Shown piece by piece: positions 35,058-46,369 of a DNA stretch of 64,000 nt. The notes beneath the pieces are model-generated. The model saw only the letters and a program-made list of their open reading frames with translations. It was not told the DNA's origin and made no database searches. The stretch is from Imbricaverruca yamaguchii. Taxonomy: Eukaryota; Arthropoda; Thecostraca; Neoverrucidae. Both the position numbers and the translations under genes were made by a program. Location of the stretch: contig JAOTOL010001639.1 in NCBI GenBank assembly GCA_034440575.1, positions 1,720,501 to 1,784,500 of the forward strand, written 5' to 3'. How positions within the stretch are numbered: position 1 is the stretch's first letter; the number at the start of each line of letters is the position of its first letter.

Positions 35058-35282
35058 GCCGTCCCGGCAGCTCAGTTGATTAGAGTACTGGCCTGCTCTG
35101 GTCTCCCCTGTCCTGGCGACACAGGGTTCGAGTCGCTTCGCGCGCTCGAATTTAGCCCCCGGCTGGTAGTGTCAGTTGGTAGCTGGCCTAATAAGGCCGG
35201 GGACTAGCTACCGGGCGGCCGTGTCGGTTCGTTAGCGGCACGTTAAACGTTCGGTCAAAATCCTACTATTGAACTGGAATTC
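35058..35282 (+). mobile_element. tRNA-derived SINE, family 2
   Basis: The tRNA-like head has an A box in CAGCTCAGTTGATTAGAG near 35068 and a B box GGGTTCGAGTCGC near 35125. The sequence between them is longer than in a true tRNA and the ends do not pair as an acceptor stem. The body includes an internal inverted element, GTTGGTAGCTGGCC and GGGGACTAGCTACC, and ends with GGCACGTTAAACGTTCGGTC. It is distinct from the SINE at 28384 and 60147. No second copy is in the window. Confidence 0.65.
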
Positions 35283-35284
35283 AT

Positions 35285-35625
35285 GGATCGGGTGGTGGGG
35301 CCAGGATTCACGCAACATTATCTGCTTAGCAACAGGACCCTGGCTCATGAAGCCACCCCAGCAAGAACTCCGTTATATTTAAAAAGAGGATACAATAAGC
35401 TAAAATATGATGAAATGCGATCAGATAAGGTGAGACGTCTACGACTGACTCACAGTCCGCAAAGCCATCGGTATCGCCGGAGGGCATTCCGGGCAGTCAG
35501 CTGGCCACAGAGGATCTGAACGTGATCATGGCCACAATCGGAGAAGGCCGTGCAGATGGGCTTGTGAGATTTGAAGATGATATTGCTTATCGTAGTGGTA
35601 ATTCATTCCTAATTCATTTGATTGT
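35285..35625. other. Unannotated sequence, no gene seen
   Basis: A + frame of 78 codons starts at 35283 immediately after the SINE. It has no domain and is interpreted as chance. Confidence 0.4.
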
Positions 35626-35654
35626 GTACTCGTGTTAGAGCTTCTGGAGCGCAG

Positions 35655-35710
35655 TGGTTGGTTATTGGAGTTTAGGGGCGCATCGACTACATCGGTCATG
35701 CAGCGCCCTC
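35655..35710 (+). repeat. Hairpin element, copy 1
   Basis: GGTTGGTTATTGGAGTTTAG is followed by GGCGCATCGACTACATCGG and TCATGCAGCGCC. The outer arms GGCGC/GCGCC and inner arms GAC/GTC (here GAC..GGTC) can pair. It matches the two hairpins at 50640-50768, where the inner pair is AAC/GTT. Confidence 0.6.
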
Positions 35711-35764
35711 TGGAGCGTAGCAACAGAAGCGAAATAGTAATGAAAAACATTTATGCAAGAAGAA

Positions 35765-37070
35765 TGCTGTTGCACACAATGACATTCTCACCATCAACCG
35801 ACCTTCTCCGTGACCAAATCGACCGAGTGAAGCAGCAAGTCATCGCTTATACTGCGACTTTGAGAGCCAATCTCTGAGATTGCATGTGCTTCGCAGATCT
35901 GCTCCGCACTGTGATTCTTGGCGGCTGCCACATTTGCGCTTGCGAATATTTATTTCCATATGACTTCACCTATAATTTGGTATTGACTTTTCGCGATTAA
36001 TAAACGATACATGATGTGACGATACATCTGTGAGCAAAACTAATTCATTCATTAAAATGTGTTTAGAACACAAGTTAATTGAACATTTGTGTATCCCAGC
36101 AATCACATATTTGTATTATTTGCCTACGCCTGTCCTGCATACAAGAATAGGCAGCTACTGAAGACAAGGGCAGGTTTCGCAGGTTGGCTTGGGCACTTTA
36201 TGTGGCTGATAAATTTATGAAAAGGCAATCAATTTCCGAATGCAAATCTTCAGGAATTTGGACTGGTGAGATGTTGCATAGATGTGTTCAGAGATGAGAG
36301 ATGTGCTCTAAAATGCCACTTTACTAAGAAAATGTTTCCAAGTTTGTAGCAAATTGTGAAACAAAGACCATATGTCAAATTGGGGCCATTTAAATGCATG
36401 ATCCACAGACCCCGTGGATCTACCAGTTACTATGCTACTCTTCGGGTCATCTTAAAAGAAGCCAGCGGCTGAAGACGGAACTTAAGATGGTGATCATGGA
36501 GGATTAAGCCCTATTTGCCCACCAGAACATGGTGGTGATTATGAGAACTGACGGCACATCTTGTCAATAAAGATTCAGCCATCTGGCAACACGTTGCGTG
36601 ACTGAGCTGCTGGTATTATGTAATATATCTTGCTGGTATATACTATGTAGTAGCGAAAACCGCAGCCAAGTTTGGCACAGCATTCATAGTGAAAATGGTC
36701 ACGAATCACAGTCACAGAATGTGTTCTGGGTGCCCCCGGTATCAGCAGATCTGCAGGGGTCTCGACAAATGAGCGAGATAAAGTGTGTACAAGATTTACG
36801 CCCTCGTTTATGTCAGCAAGCTCTGCCAGGGAAGGGAAGCTGTGATATGTGTGCGGAGTCGCGGAGGTGAAAATCGCCCGTAGCAGAAACGACCTGGTGT
36901 GTCCGACCTCGGAAGCACACGAGCGAAACGAAATGACAGACTCAGCGTTCGGTGCCCTGATGGCGTGGCGTGGACCTGCGGGAGCTAGCGCACCCATTCA
37001 GTATGCATCTGCATCCATCAAAATTCGAAACTCATTCCGCCCCAGCAGACGGCATTAATTCTGAATGTGG
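35765..37070. other. Unannotated sequence, no gene seen
   Basis: Mostly AT-rich. A CpG-richer stretch at 36820-37030 includes a 140-codon minus frame (36575-36997) with no identified domain. Confidence 0.4.
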
Positions 37071-37076
37071 TCTGGT

Positions 37077-37237
37077 GTTGCCGGTCAGTAGTCGGTCGAT
37101 ACCTTTCACGGGGGCGTAATACTCTGGGGTTGTCGGTCAGTAGTCGGTCGATACCTTTCACGGGGGCGTAATACTCTGGGGTTGTCGGTCAGTAGTCGGT
37201 CGATACCTTTCACGGGGGCGTAATACTCTGGGGTTGT
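37077..37237. repeat. 52-bp tandem repeat, 3 units
   Basis: GGTCAGTAGTCGGTCGATAC begins at 37083, 37135 and 37187, followed by CTTTCACGGGGGCGTAATAC and TCTGGGGTTGTC. Units are almost identical, indicating recent amplification. Confidence 0.95.
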
Positions 37238-37276
37238 CGAAAACCCGACGGCGCTTCATTGTTGAAATGCGCCAAT

Positions 37277-37430
37277 CCAAGGGATTTTGTATGCTATGGT
37301 AATTATAGCATCAATACTTTGGTACTTATAGGATCAATACATTGGTAATTACAGGATCAATACTTGCAGTATCTAATAACAATCAATACCCTATGCAGTA
37401 TCTAATAATTTGTATGGTTCTGGGATACCG
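37277..37430. repeat. Degenerate AT-rich tandem repeats (~28-30 bp)
   Basis: Three units with TGGTAATTATAGCATCAATAC-like words, then two units ending GCAGTATCTAATAA. Confidence 0.65.
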
Positions 37431-37439
37431 AATAAGTAG

Positions 37440-37815
37440 TGTTGTAAAATGACAATGTGCATTGTCTTCCCAGGAATCTACTTCATATTTGTACAAAAGG
37501 TAAGAATCACTAGACTCCAGAGGTGTTCAGTTAGAAATTTGCAGAAGCAGGTGATCAAGGGTATGAGTAGGTTCATTGCTTTCGATCAACAAACCCACTC
37601 CTTGCAAACGAGTTTGAACGTCAACAGCGACGTCATTCAAGACGTACATACTGTCTTAAGCAACCAAACCAGTAGTGCGTCAATGTTGGTACTTTCATTG
37701 CATGATTTTGTGCATCATACATTTGGTGCAGACGTGTGTGTTTAAACCACAAGAAATTGATCAACCATGCAATATCCAGGGAGAAGCAGCACGGTCACGG
37801 CCACGCTAGGTAGTT
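37440..37815. other. Unannotated sequence with a 98-codon open frame
   Basis: A + frame at 37449-37745 reads through without a recognised domain. A TTCCCAG at about 37469 and AAAGGTAAGA at about 37496 resemble 3' and 5' splice sites, but would bound only ~26 nt, so chance is likely. Confidence 0.3.
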
Positions 37816-37820
37816 GCAAG

Positions 37821-38335
37821 ACACTGCCGCCTGTATCTCTGCAGTCGCCCACAGGACACTGACGCTGAACACTGCCGCCTCCCCATCTGCAGTCGCCCTG
37901 CACACTGCACAGGACACTGACACTGAACATTGCCGCTTCCCCATCTGCAGTCGCCCACAGGACACTGACGCTGAACACTGCCGCCTCCCCATCTGCAGTC
38001 GCCCTGCACACTGCACGGGACACTGACGCTGAACACTGCCGCCTCCCCATCTGCAGTCGCCCACAGGACACTGACGCTGAACACTGCCGCCTCCCCATCT
38101 GCAGTCGCCCACAGGACACTGACGCTGAACACTGCCGCCTCCCCATCTGCAGTCGCCCACAGGACACTGACGCTGAACACTGCCGCCTCCCCATCTGCAG
38201 TCGCCCACGGGACACTGACGCTGAACACTGCCGCCTCCCCATCTGCAGTCGCCCACAGGGCACTGACGCTGAACACTGCCGCCTCCCCATCTGCAGTCGC
38301 CCTGCACACTACACAGGACACTGACGCTGAACACT
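37821..38335. repeat. 48/58-bp minisatellite, about 10 units
   Basis: The basic unit has ACACTGCCGCCTCCCCATCT, GCAGTCGCCCACAGGACACT and GACGCTGA. Three units (around 37889, 38000 and 38300) carry a 10-bp TGCACACTGC insertion after GTCGCCC, making 58 bp. The recurrence of one insertion at separated positions points to exchange between units. The 48-bp length keeps three minus frames open. Confidence 0.95.
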
Positions 38336-38339
38336 GTGC

Positions 38340-38640
38340 CTGCGTTCTAGACCGCCAGAATGGCAATGAATCTTCGAGAATATATGGCCTGTCCGAAATA
38401 TTATATCCAGTATGCCGTTCAATGCCGTCCGGACGACCAGCAATCTACCGGACCTCCGTAGATTATATCCCGGACTTTTAGGGTGCTTGGTCGGTGGCCA
38501 CGATCGCTGCGTTTTTGTTTTTATCATGCGCATACTTCACAAAAGCGTCGCAAGGGATTCCATCAGTGTGGAGGCTGCAGGGATATTGAGGCGAAAAGCC
38601 GATGCTGGAAATAGTTTTACAACGTTGTGTAGTCACTAAA
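38340..38640. other. Unannotated sequence, no gene seen
   Basis: A small inverted motif (TATCCAG..GCCGTTC and GTCCGG..GGACCT) is visible at 38400-38470. No gene was recognised. Confidence 0.4.

Positions 38641-38642
<2 letters not shown>

Positions 38643-38678
<36 letters not shown>
38643..38678. repeat. (AT)n microsatellite
   Basis: An uninterrupted TA run of about 17 dinucleotides. Confidence 0.97.
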
Positions 38679-38679
<1 letters not shown>

Positions 38680-38689
38680 TTGTAGTGAA

Positions 38690-39690
38690 TGTGACCTAAC
38701 AACATGGGTAGACACACAGCTGACATTCGGGTAGAATATAGCTGACGCTTCTAACGCGTGAATCAAGATTCTATCGAGTGTCCTGCAGCATCCATTTTCG
38801 CCCGGGAGGCATCGAACGTACGCGGCGTCAGTCCGGAGATTGACTCGAGATTGGTGGAAGGGAAAGGGGCACAGGGCAGGGAAGAGAGGGAGGCAGGAAG
38901 CAGATGGACTGGCCTCGTACTGCGCCGCCGAACTGAACTTCCAGTTTAACGTCACTTTCGCATTACGTCCCTGACTGGTGCACACCGTATGCAAAATGGG
39001 CCGGTTGTAGAACGGCACATTACAAAAGTCGATGTTATAAAAACAATTCCAAGGCCACATCTTTCTGGAATTCATATGTTAAAAATCGGCGAAGTATATT
39101 AGTGATGTAATTAATCCAAACATTTTTTTTCGTGTCGGAGTTGTGTTCTAAAATGTATGACGTATTTCACTCAAGTTTAAACAAACCCATTTCAGTTAAT
39201 TTAAATGTATTAATTCATTTATCTTCATACTGCCGTAACATTGTGACTTAAGAGTGCCCTTTTTAGGTCTGTTAAATGTGCACTTGTTGCGAAATACCGC
39301 GTTTCATTGAAGCAGCTTCGGGCATGACGTCATTTTGATGTCACTGCTGGTAAGAAACGATTGATCGCAGAGGCCTGATAATTTCAGAATCTTGATCAGG
39401 GCATAGCATAGGATCTGTTCCTGACCCTGCTCCAACAAGAGAGTAGAGCAACACGGAGAAGTTCGGAGCAGGTTCGGTAAAGAGGAGCGCTGGAGCGTAG
39501 GGTAAAGTTTGAGTATAAGTCAGCTCTTTGTGCTTGTATTATGTGTATTATGGTTACACATATGGCGCAGATGTTCCAAACTGACATTGAATCCCTATGC
39601 ACGGAATGCTATTGGTGCACAGTGCATTGTGACAGTATGCACTGATTTACACTGATCCATATGAGAAGGTTTCGTCAATATCACCTTACA
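38690..39690. other. Unannotated sequence, no gene seen
   Basis: Unique-looking sequence. CTGTTCCTGACCCTGC at 39415-39430 is exactly complementary to 40426-40441, on the other side of the palindrome. Confidence 0.45.
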
Positions 39691-39697
39691 CTGCAGT

Positions 39698-39790
39698 CTT
39701 GTCTATGGATAATAAGTGAATAAGTTAAATAAGCCTCAAGAACACTTGTCTATGGATAAGTGAAATAAGGCTCAAGAACAAGGCAATTTA
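39698..39790. repeat. 47-bp tandem duplication
   Basis: CTTGTCTATGGATAA at 39698 recurs at 39745 (as CTTGTCTATGGATAAG), each followed by AAATAAG.CTCAAGAACA. Confidence 0.85.
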
Positions 39791-40045
39791 ATTTAAAATA
39801 AGTTCAGCGTTAAAGCATGCAAGCAAGGGAATTACACCATCAAGGATAATGAGATGTTGGTTGAAACAAATTGTCTTACCAGGTCCCTCACAGTCTGCAG
39901 AAACATTTACAAATTAGAGCACAGCAACACATTTGAGGCCGTCACAAAGCGCTTCGAAAATGAATCTTCCACGCCACATTTGGCCTACTCCAAGTTGCTC
40001 CAAGCTGCCCCTGGTCTCGACCGGAGTAAGTTAGAGCAGAATGGA

Positions 40046-40057
40046 GTTACTCCGATC
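40046..40057 (+). repeat. 12-bp direct repeat flanking palindrome, left
   Basis: GTTACTCCGATC here recurs exactly at 40354-40365. It abuts the left palindrome arm, so it may be a target-site duplication. GGAGT/ACTCC words are common nearby, which weakens the inference. Confidence 0.55.
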
Positions 40058-40304
40058 ATTGCGTGAGACGAAATGTACGACCCTCAATATACCAGGAGGT
40101 GCTGAGTTTACATCAAAAGTAACGTTAGGGATTATGCTATGTTACTCAACGTTTCGGCCGGGGACCATCGTCAGGAGTGATGACTCCTGACGATGGCCCC
40201 CGGCCGAAACGTTGGGTAACATAGCATAATCCCTAACGTTACTTTTCATGTAAACTCAGCACCTCCTGGTATATTGAGTGTCGTACAATTCGTTTCACGC
40301 AATG
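40057..40304. mobile_element. ~248-bp near-perfect palindrome with hammerhead-like cores, likely Penelope-type remnant
   Basis: Two ~122-bp arms pair around a 4-nt centre (40179-40182), with only scattered mismatches and single-base differences. In the + right arm, CTGACGA at about 40186 is followed by GGCC-CCC-GGCC (a 4-bp stem) and GAAACGTTGGGTAAC. The minus strand of the left arm gives CTGACGA, a GGTC-CCC-GGCC stem and GAAACGTTGAGTAAC. CUGANGA, stem II and GAAA form the hammerhead ribozyme core, and Penelope-like retroelements are known to carry such motifs. A complete cis ribozyme is not shown: no pairing partner for stem I is visible in the single arm. The flanking 12-bp direct repeat and ~49-bp unpaired tail on the right fit an inserted element. 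Confidence 0.6.
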
Positions 40305-40353
40305 TCTAAAACCCAGGAGCACTTAAGAGCCATTCTTTGTTGATTTAAACAAT

Positions 40354-40365
40354 GTTACTCCGATC
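40354..40365 (+). repeat. 12-bp direct repeat flanking palindrome, right
   Basis: GTTACTCCGATC, identical to 40046-40057. It lies 49 bp beyond the end of the right palindrome arm. Confidence 0.55.
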
Positions 40366-40369
40366 GGCT

Positions 40370-42025
40370 CCGCAGACGCACGGCAACACGGATCAGCCAT
40401 TCCGAGTTGATCAGAGCAGCATTGTGCAGGGTCAGGAACAGACCCATACTCCATAGACACAACTTCGTCAAAGCCTGCTGAGGCGATGTGCACTCCAGCG
40501 GTTGAGTTAGAGAAGAATACTAGCACGAGCAGTCTTCTTCATGAAAAGGATTCTGCCCATGTCCAAGTAGTTGTGCCATGAACAGTGAACATACTGCGTC
40601 TGGTGTGGTTCCGTTGAGAGGCTAAGGGTGTCTGAGGATTGAGGACACATCTGCATTTCTAAACACACTAGCGATTCTCGACAATACTGAGAGGCAATGC
40701 CACCTCTTCAGGACTTAGCGTGGGGCAGCTATCGGATCGGCACTCGAGATGGTGGTGTTGAGGTGGTGCTGAACCAGCTACTGGCAGCGCTTCATTGGTC
40801 ATGCTGGACACCACCGCACCCAAAAACACAGTTTCGGTGGCGCACACGCAACCATATTCATTCTAAGGCCAATTCGAGGCGGTTATATGTTTGAGAAATT
40901 AGGTGTCTTTTAGAACATACGGATTTCAATAAATATAAGGTAGATCCTAGTATAATGGCGATCATCAAGGCAATTTTGCGATACCTACGTATGCTACTCG
41001 CAGAGAGGAAGGTTTACGTGCCTATGCAGGCGGCGCTACACCGTTCTGCCGCCAACCACTGGCGTCTTGTTTACCGTGCGTTACCCTCAGTCCATAAAAG
41101 GTCTCTCTCCAGATGGTGATGGAGTCTTAGGGGTGGGGGCGGCTGGTGGTGGTCTCGCTCCGGATCGGTTCTATCTGGGTGTCTCTACCCGGCTCCCTTA
41201 TTGGTCCCGTACCGGACTTGTACTGATCGTCTCCAGCACTGGTCCACCCTGGTACTTGTTTGTGGGGAAATTCCTCTCGGCCAATGATAGTCTATGGAAC
41301 ACCGTGTTGCGATTCCTTTGGTCTCAAAGTTCAGCGTTACTTTGCTCTATATTTTGAGCAATCGACACGACGGATTAAGCACGACTCGGACAGCGTGTGA
41401 ATGTGAGACAACCGTATTCTCCAAAAGGTAATGGATGCAGACAGCAATTTAGACGCGAAGCTGCCAGCACCACGACCAGCGAAATTGGCCGGTTACAGGG
41501 GATCAACCGTGTCGACCCTGCCGGCAGCGGACTGTCCTGACTAACTGTCCGGCGGCCATTCACCAACCCGCACGCCCGGCAGCGGGCGACACCTCGCGGC
41601 GGGCGTGATTGGCCGGTGCTTCCAGCATTGACTATGACGCAACCAGTGGCCTGCGGCTTATTGGCGTACAGTCGAAAGCCAACCCACATCCATCATGGCT
41701 GGCGGTGCGCATGCACTCCACAAGCCCACGTGCCGGACTTCGCACATAATGGTGCATTGCCGGATGCAGAGCCGCCGTCGGCCAACGGCCGTCGGGTCCA
41801 ATGTCGTTAGCTATTCACAACACAGATAAGCTTGTCCGGCTAGACAGTCAGGAATGTCAGGATGAGTCATTTGACAGCGAACTACATTCCTTAGCGATTG
41901 GGTGGGAAGGGCATAATTTTGCATAGCAGTCACAGATTCTTTTGGCACCGGTCTGCTCGCAGAATCGGCTGCAAACTTGAAGCTCCATGCCCTGACACGC
42001 CCTCCTCCGTCATCCCCGCATTTAA
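40370..42025. other. Unannotated sequence, no gene seen
   Basis: Becomes GC-richer from 41400. Open frames at 41067-41357 (+) and 41375-41689 (-) show no domain. Confidence 0.45.
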
Positions 42026-42029
42026 CCCT

Positions 42030-42290
42030 TCTGCCCTCGGTCCTGATCCCCTGCCCCCAGTCGCCTCCGACTCTGATCCCTGTCGCCCTCTGCAGTGATA
42101 CCGTCGCTCTGATCTTGACCCTGTCGCCCTCGACCGTGACCTTTGCCCTCAGCTGCGACCCCCTCGCTTTCGCCCCTGACCCCTGCCGCTTCGCCCCTGA
42201 CCCACGTCGCCCCTGGCACTGACTTCCATCGCCTCCGGCAGTGACCCCCGTCGTCCTCGGTCACCCTCGGCCCTGATCCCGGTCTTCTCG
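42030..42290. repeat. Degenerate ~18-21-bp C-rich repeats
   Basis: Recurring CCTGTCGCCCTC, CTCTGATCCC, CCCCTGACCC and GTGACC words at irregular 17-24 bp spacing. Probably an old minisatellite. Confidence 0.5.
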
Positions 42291-42631
42291 CATCAGCTGT
42301 GATCCGGGCACGGCTCAGCCTGGTGGCGACGTGCGACCCCGGCGAGACCAGCCCGGCCGACGGCCAGCTCAGCGACCGCTCGCCTGCCAGACAGTGCACA
42401 CAGACGGCCGGCGGCGGCACTGGACTGCAGCGACGACATGCCCAGTCGCCGCAGCAAGATGTGCCTCGTAACATTTTCATGCGGCAGTTCGTCTGACCGT
42501 CAGAACGAGGCGGGCCACTAAGCCCAGTCGATTGTGTCCACAGCGGCGGCGGTAATGGGCTCGCCTCGGGACGGAGCGCCGGCCACCAACTATCGACCGG
42601 CGGCGATGCTTCACCTGGGCCGGCTCCCTAT

Positions 42632-42960
42632 CCTGCCGTGGATCAGCCGCACGCGATCCCTCTGGGCGGGGTTCCTCTCCCGCCGTGGATCGGCCGCACG
42701 CGATCCCTCTGGGCGGGGTTCCTCTCCTGCCGTGAATCGGCTGCACGGAATCCATTCGGGTGGGACCCCTCTGGGTGGGGTCCCTCTGGGCGGGATCCAT
42801 ATCCTTCCTTGGATCGACCGCACGGAATTCCTCTCACGCTGTGGATCGGCCGTACGGGAACACTTTCCTGCCGCGGATAGGTCGCGCGGGATCCCTCCGG
42901 CCGGAATCCCTCTGGGCGGCATCCCTCTGAGCGGGATCCCCTCTCCTGCAGTGGATCAGT
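42632..42960. repeat. 47-bp degenerate minisatellite
   Basis: The units at 42632, 42679 and 42726 contain CTGCCGTGGATCGGCCGCAC, GCGATCCCTCTGGGCGGGG and TTCCTCT. Later units diverge and gain extra GGGATCCCTCTGGGCGG blocks. Long opposed frames here are by-products. Confidence 0.8.
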
Positions 42961-42964
42961 CACA

Positions 42965-44405
42965 CTGCTGCACGCTCGGTAGTGACCGAGAGCAGCGTCA
43001 GCGGACCTCACTTTGCCACGACGGGCTGATGGTCGTGATCACGGTCTGTGGTCGAGGACCACGGCTGTCGCGTTATGAAGTTGGATGGGGGCAGGCGTTG
43101 CCTTTTTGGTGACCAGAGTTTCTCCCAAAACCACTTGCATTTATTGTACGCCATAGGCTCAATAGTTTAGCTTCGGTCTGGTTGGAGGAAGGGAAATCAA
43201 TGATCGAGGGGGTCAGTGGCCGCCTTAACGTATCCAAAGTGACACCGAAAAGGTGCTACAGACGGAGCTGTGTCGCAGACGAAGTGTGTCGAGGGCCGTG
43301 CTACAGACGGAGCTACGTCGTGACGAAGTGTGCTCTCCGCTCTGCAGCTTTGGGGTGTGTTATGCGGGACAGTCTAATACCAAGTGCATCGGTGGTGCGT
43401 TCAAAACAGCGTAAGCATAACATCCAGGGAGCATAAAGATGAGCTACTGCATTCAGGGGCAATCTTGTCCTTTCTTTTAGGAAGGCGCCTATTCCTCTCT
43501 GAAGGACACCCCTGGCCTGAAAATCCGCTTAGTAGGTAAGGAGTGGGGGGGAGGGGGAGGAGTGCACTCTAGCCTTCCCAAAGTGGCGTCTTTTCCTGGT
43601 CTGAGAGGCGCCACCCTACATGAGGGGGGAGGGGATGCCCCGGTGCCTGTATCCTCCCCGGACTTCATACGGCTTGGGTGTTCCGCTCTGCTTATTATAC
43701 ATCATGTCACGGTAGCGTGTTCACCACTGGAACCCGTGTGTCGCCAGCATTTCGAAAGAGCGAAGACCAACTCATTGCTGGGCTTCCTGTGGCATCTTTG
43801 CATTCCTTGAAGAAACAAGCTTTGACGTCGTATATCGTCCTCCTTGAGAACCAACATTTAATTGCAACCAATATCTAACTAGAGGGACATCACCTCAAGT
43901 TACCTGTAATCATGGATATAGGCGCAAAATGGCCTCGTTATCGACGTGTCCCTAAACACCAATTCATCATCATCACCATACGGCATGATACACCTGTCAC
44001 CTGCGACAAAGACATCGCGAGGCATTTTGTTTTTACCCTGCGCACCCATCCCACCGTATCGCTACTGTTGACCAGCACAGGAGACGCCGCCACGAGATGT
44101 GGGCGCGTCTCGAGAATACCGAGCCAGATGCGCACAGCCCGAATCCGACCTGGCTGGTATGCAGGGCCCCACCAGAGCTGTCGCCCAAAGTTTGGCCCCA
44201 CACCGTCGCGGGCACACCGGCGAGTTAGCGCCATAGACGGGTGGCGGTGTTTTTGTATTGACCGTGGCGTCGGCGGCGCTCGTCCTGGCTGACGGTATGC
44301 CGAGCGCGGCGGTCCCTCGTCACCATAATGGCCGTACGTGGTGCAGCAGTGGCGCCTCAGGTGCGGTCCGCCACACCTCCGTCACGCCGCGGTATCCCGG
44401 CCCGG
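42965..44405. other. Unannotated sequence, no gene seen
   Basis: A 45-bp duplication (GTGCTACAGACGGAGCT at 43253 and 43298) and a G-rich stretch at 43536-43560 are visible. Frames at 43912-44292 (+) and 43938-44234 (-) overlap and have no domain. Confidence 0.4.
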
Positions 44406-44410
44406 ACGGC

Positions 44411-46363
44411 ACGTCGTGTGGTGCAGTAGCCACGTCGTGTGGTGCAGTAGCCACGCCGTGTGGTGCAGTAGCCACGCCGTGTGGTACAGTAGCCACGCCG
44501 TATGGTGCAGTATTTACGCCGTGTGGTGCAGTAGCCACGCCGTGTGGTGCAGTAGTCGCGCCGTGGGGTGTAGTAGCCACACCGTGTGGTGCAGTATCCA
44601 CGCCGTGTGGTGCAGTAGCCGTGCCGTGTGGTGCAGTAGCCACGCCGTGTGGTGCAGTAGCCGTGCCGTGTGGTGCAGTAGCCACGCCGTGTGGTGCAGT
44701 AGCCACGCCTTGTGGTGCAGTAGCCACGCCGTGTGGTGCAGTAGCCACGCCGTGTGGTGCAGTAGCCACGCCGTGTGGTGCAGTAGCCACGCCGTGTGGT
44801 GCAGTAGCCACGCCGTGTGGTGCAGTAGCCACGCCGTGTGGTGCAGTAGCCACGCCTTGTGGTGCAGTAGTTACGCCGTGTGGTGCAATAGCCACGCAGT
44901 GTGGTGCAGTAGTCACGCCGTGTGGTGCAGTAGCCACGCCGTGTGGTGCAATAGCCACGCCGTGTGGTGCAATAGCCACGCCGTGTGGTGCAGTAGCCAC
45001 GCCGTATGGTGCAGTAGCCACGCCGTATGGTGCAGTAGCCACGCCGTGTGGTGCAGTAGCCACGCCTTGTGGTGCAGTAGTCACGCCGTGTGGTGCAATA
45101 GCCACGCAGTGTGGTGCAGTAGTCACGCCGTGTGGTGCAGTAGCCACGCCTTGTGCCACGCCGTGTGGTGCAGTAGCCACGCCGTGTGGTGCAGTAGCCA
45201 CGCCGTGGGGTGCAGTAGCCACGCCGTGTGGTGCAGTAGCCACGCCGTGTGGTGCAGTAGCCACGCCTTGTGGTGCAGTAGCCACGCCGTGTGGTGCAGT
45301 AGCCACGCCTTGTGGTGCAGTAGCCACGCAGTGTGGTGCAGTAGTCACGCCGTGTGGTGCAGTAGCCACGCCTTGTGCCACGCCGTGTGGTGCAGTAGCC
45401 ACGCCGTGTGGTGCAGTAACCACGCCGTGTGGTGCAGTAGCCACGCCTTGTGGTGCAGTAACCACGCCGCGTGGTGCAGTAGCCACGCCTTGTGGTGCAG
45501 TAGTCACGCCGTGTGGTGCAATAGCCACGCAGTGTGGTGCAGTAGTCACGCCGTGTGGTGCAGTAGCCACGCCGTGTGGTGCAATAGCCACGCCGTGTGG
45601 TGCAGTAGTCACGCCGTGTGGTGCAGTAGCCACGCCGTATGGTGCAGTAGCCACGCCGTGTGGTGCAGTAGCCACGCCGTGTGGTGCAGTAGCCACGCCG
45701 TGTGGTGCAGTAGCCACGCCGTGTGGTGCAGTAGCCACGCCGTGTGGTGCAGTAGCCACGCCGTGTGGTGCAGTAGCCACGCCGTGTGGTGCAGTAGCCA
45801 CGCCTTGTGGTGCAGTAGTCACGCCGTGTGGTGAAGTAACCACGCAGTGTGGTGCAGTAGTCACGCCGTGTGGTGCAGTAGCCACGCCTTGTGGTGCAGT
45901 AGCCACGCCGTGTGGTGCAGTAGCCACGCCGTGTGGTGCAGTAGCCACGCCGTGTGGTGCAGTAGCCACGCCGTGTGGTGCAGTAGCCGTGCCGTGTGGT
46001 GCAGTAGCCATGCCGTGTGGTGCAGTAGCCACGCCGTGTGGTGCAGTAGCCGTGCCGTGTGGTGCAGTAGCCGTGCCGTGTGGTGCAGTAGCCGTGCCGT
46101 GTGGTGCAATAGTCACGCTGTATGGGGCAGTAGCCACATCGTATGGTGTAGTAGCCACGCCGTGTGGTACAGTAGCCACGCCGTGTGGTGCAGTATCCGC
46201 GCCGTGTGGTGCAGTAGCCACGCCGTGTGGTGCAGTAGCCACGCCGTGTGGTGCAGTAGCCACGCCGTGTGGTGCAGTAGCCACGCCGTGTGGTGCAGTA
46301 GTCACGCTGTGTGGTGCAGTAGCCACGCCGTGTGGTACAGTAGCCACGTCGGGTGGTGCAGTT
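44411..46363. repeat. 21-bp minisatellite, about 93 units (1.95 kb)
   Basis: The unit is ACGCCGTGTGGTGCAGTAGCC, with recurrent single-base variants (CCTTGT, CAGTGT, GTAGTC, GTGCCG, CCGTAT). Two units are truncated to TTGTGCC (near 45150 and 45373). The 7-codon period keeps a 723-codon + frame (ATPCGAV heptads), a 698-codon - frame and other + frames open at once. Substitutions alter residues in every frame, and there is no promoter, splice or composition signal, so I read it as satellite DNA. A repetitive structural protein is the alternative. Confidence 0.95.
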
Positions 46364-46369
46364 GTAATT

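Noticed and set aside
35058..35150. tRNA gene on the + strand
   Set aside because: The A-to-B box distance is too long, there is no acceptor pairing, and a SINE-like body follows.
37469..37500. Possible micro-exon bounded by TTCCCAG and GGTAAGA
   Set aside because: Only ~26 nt long with no neighbouring exon; such signals are frequent by chance.
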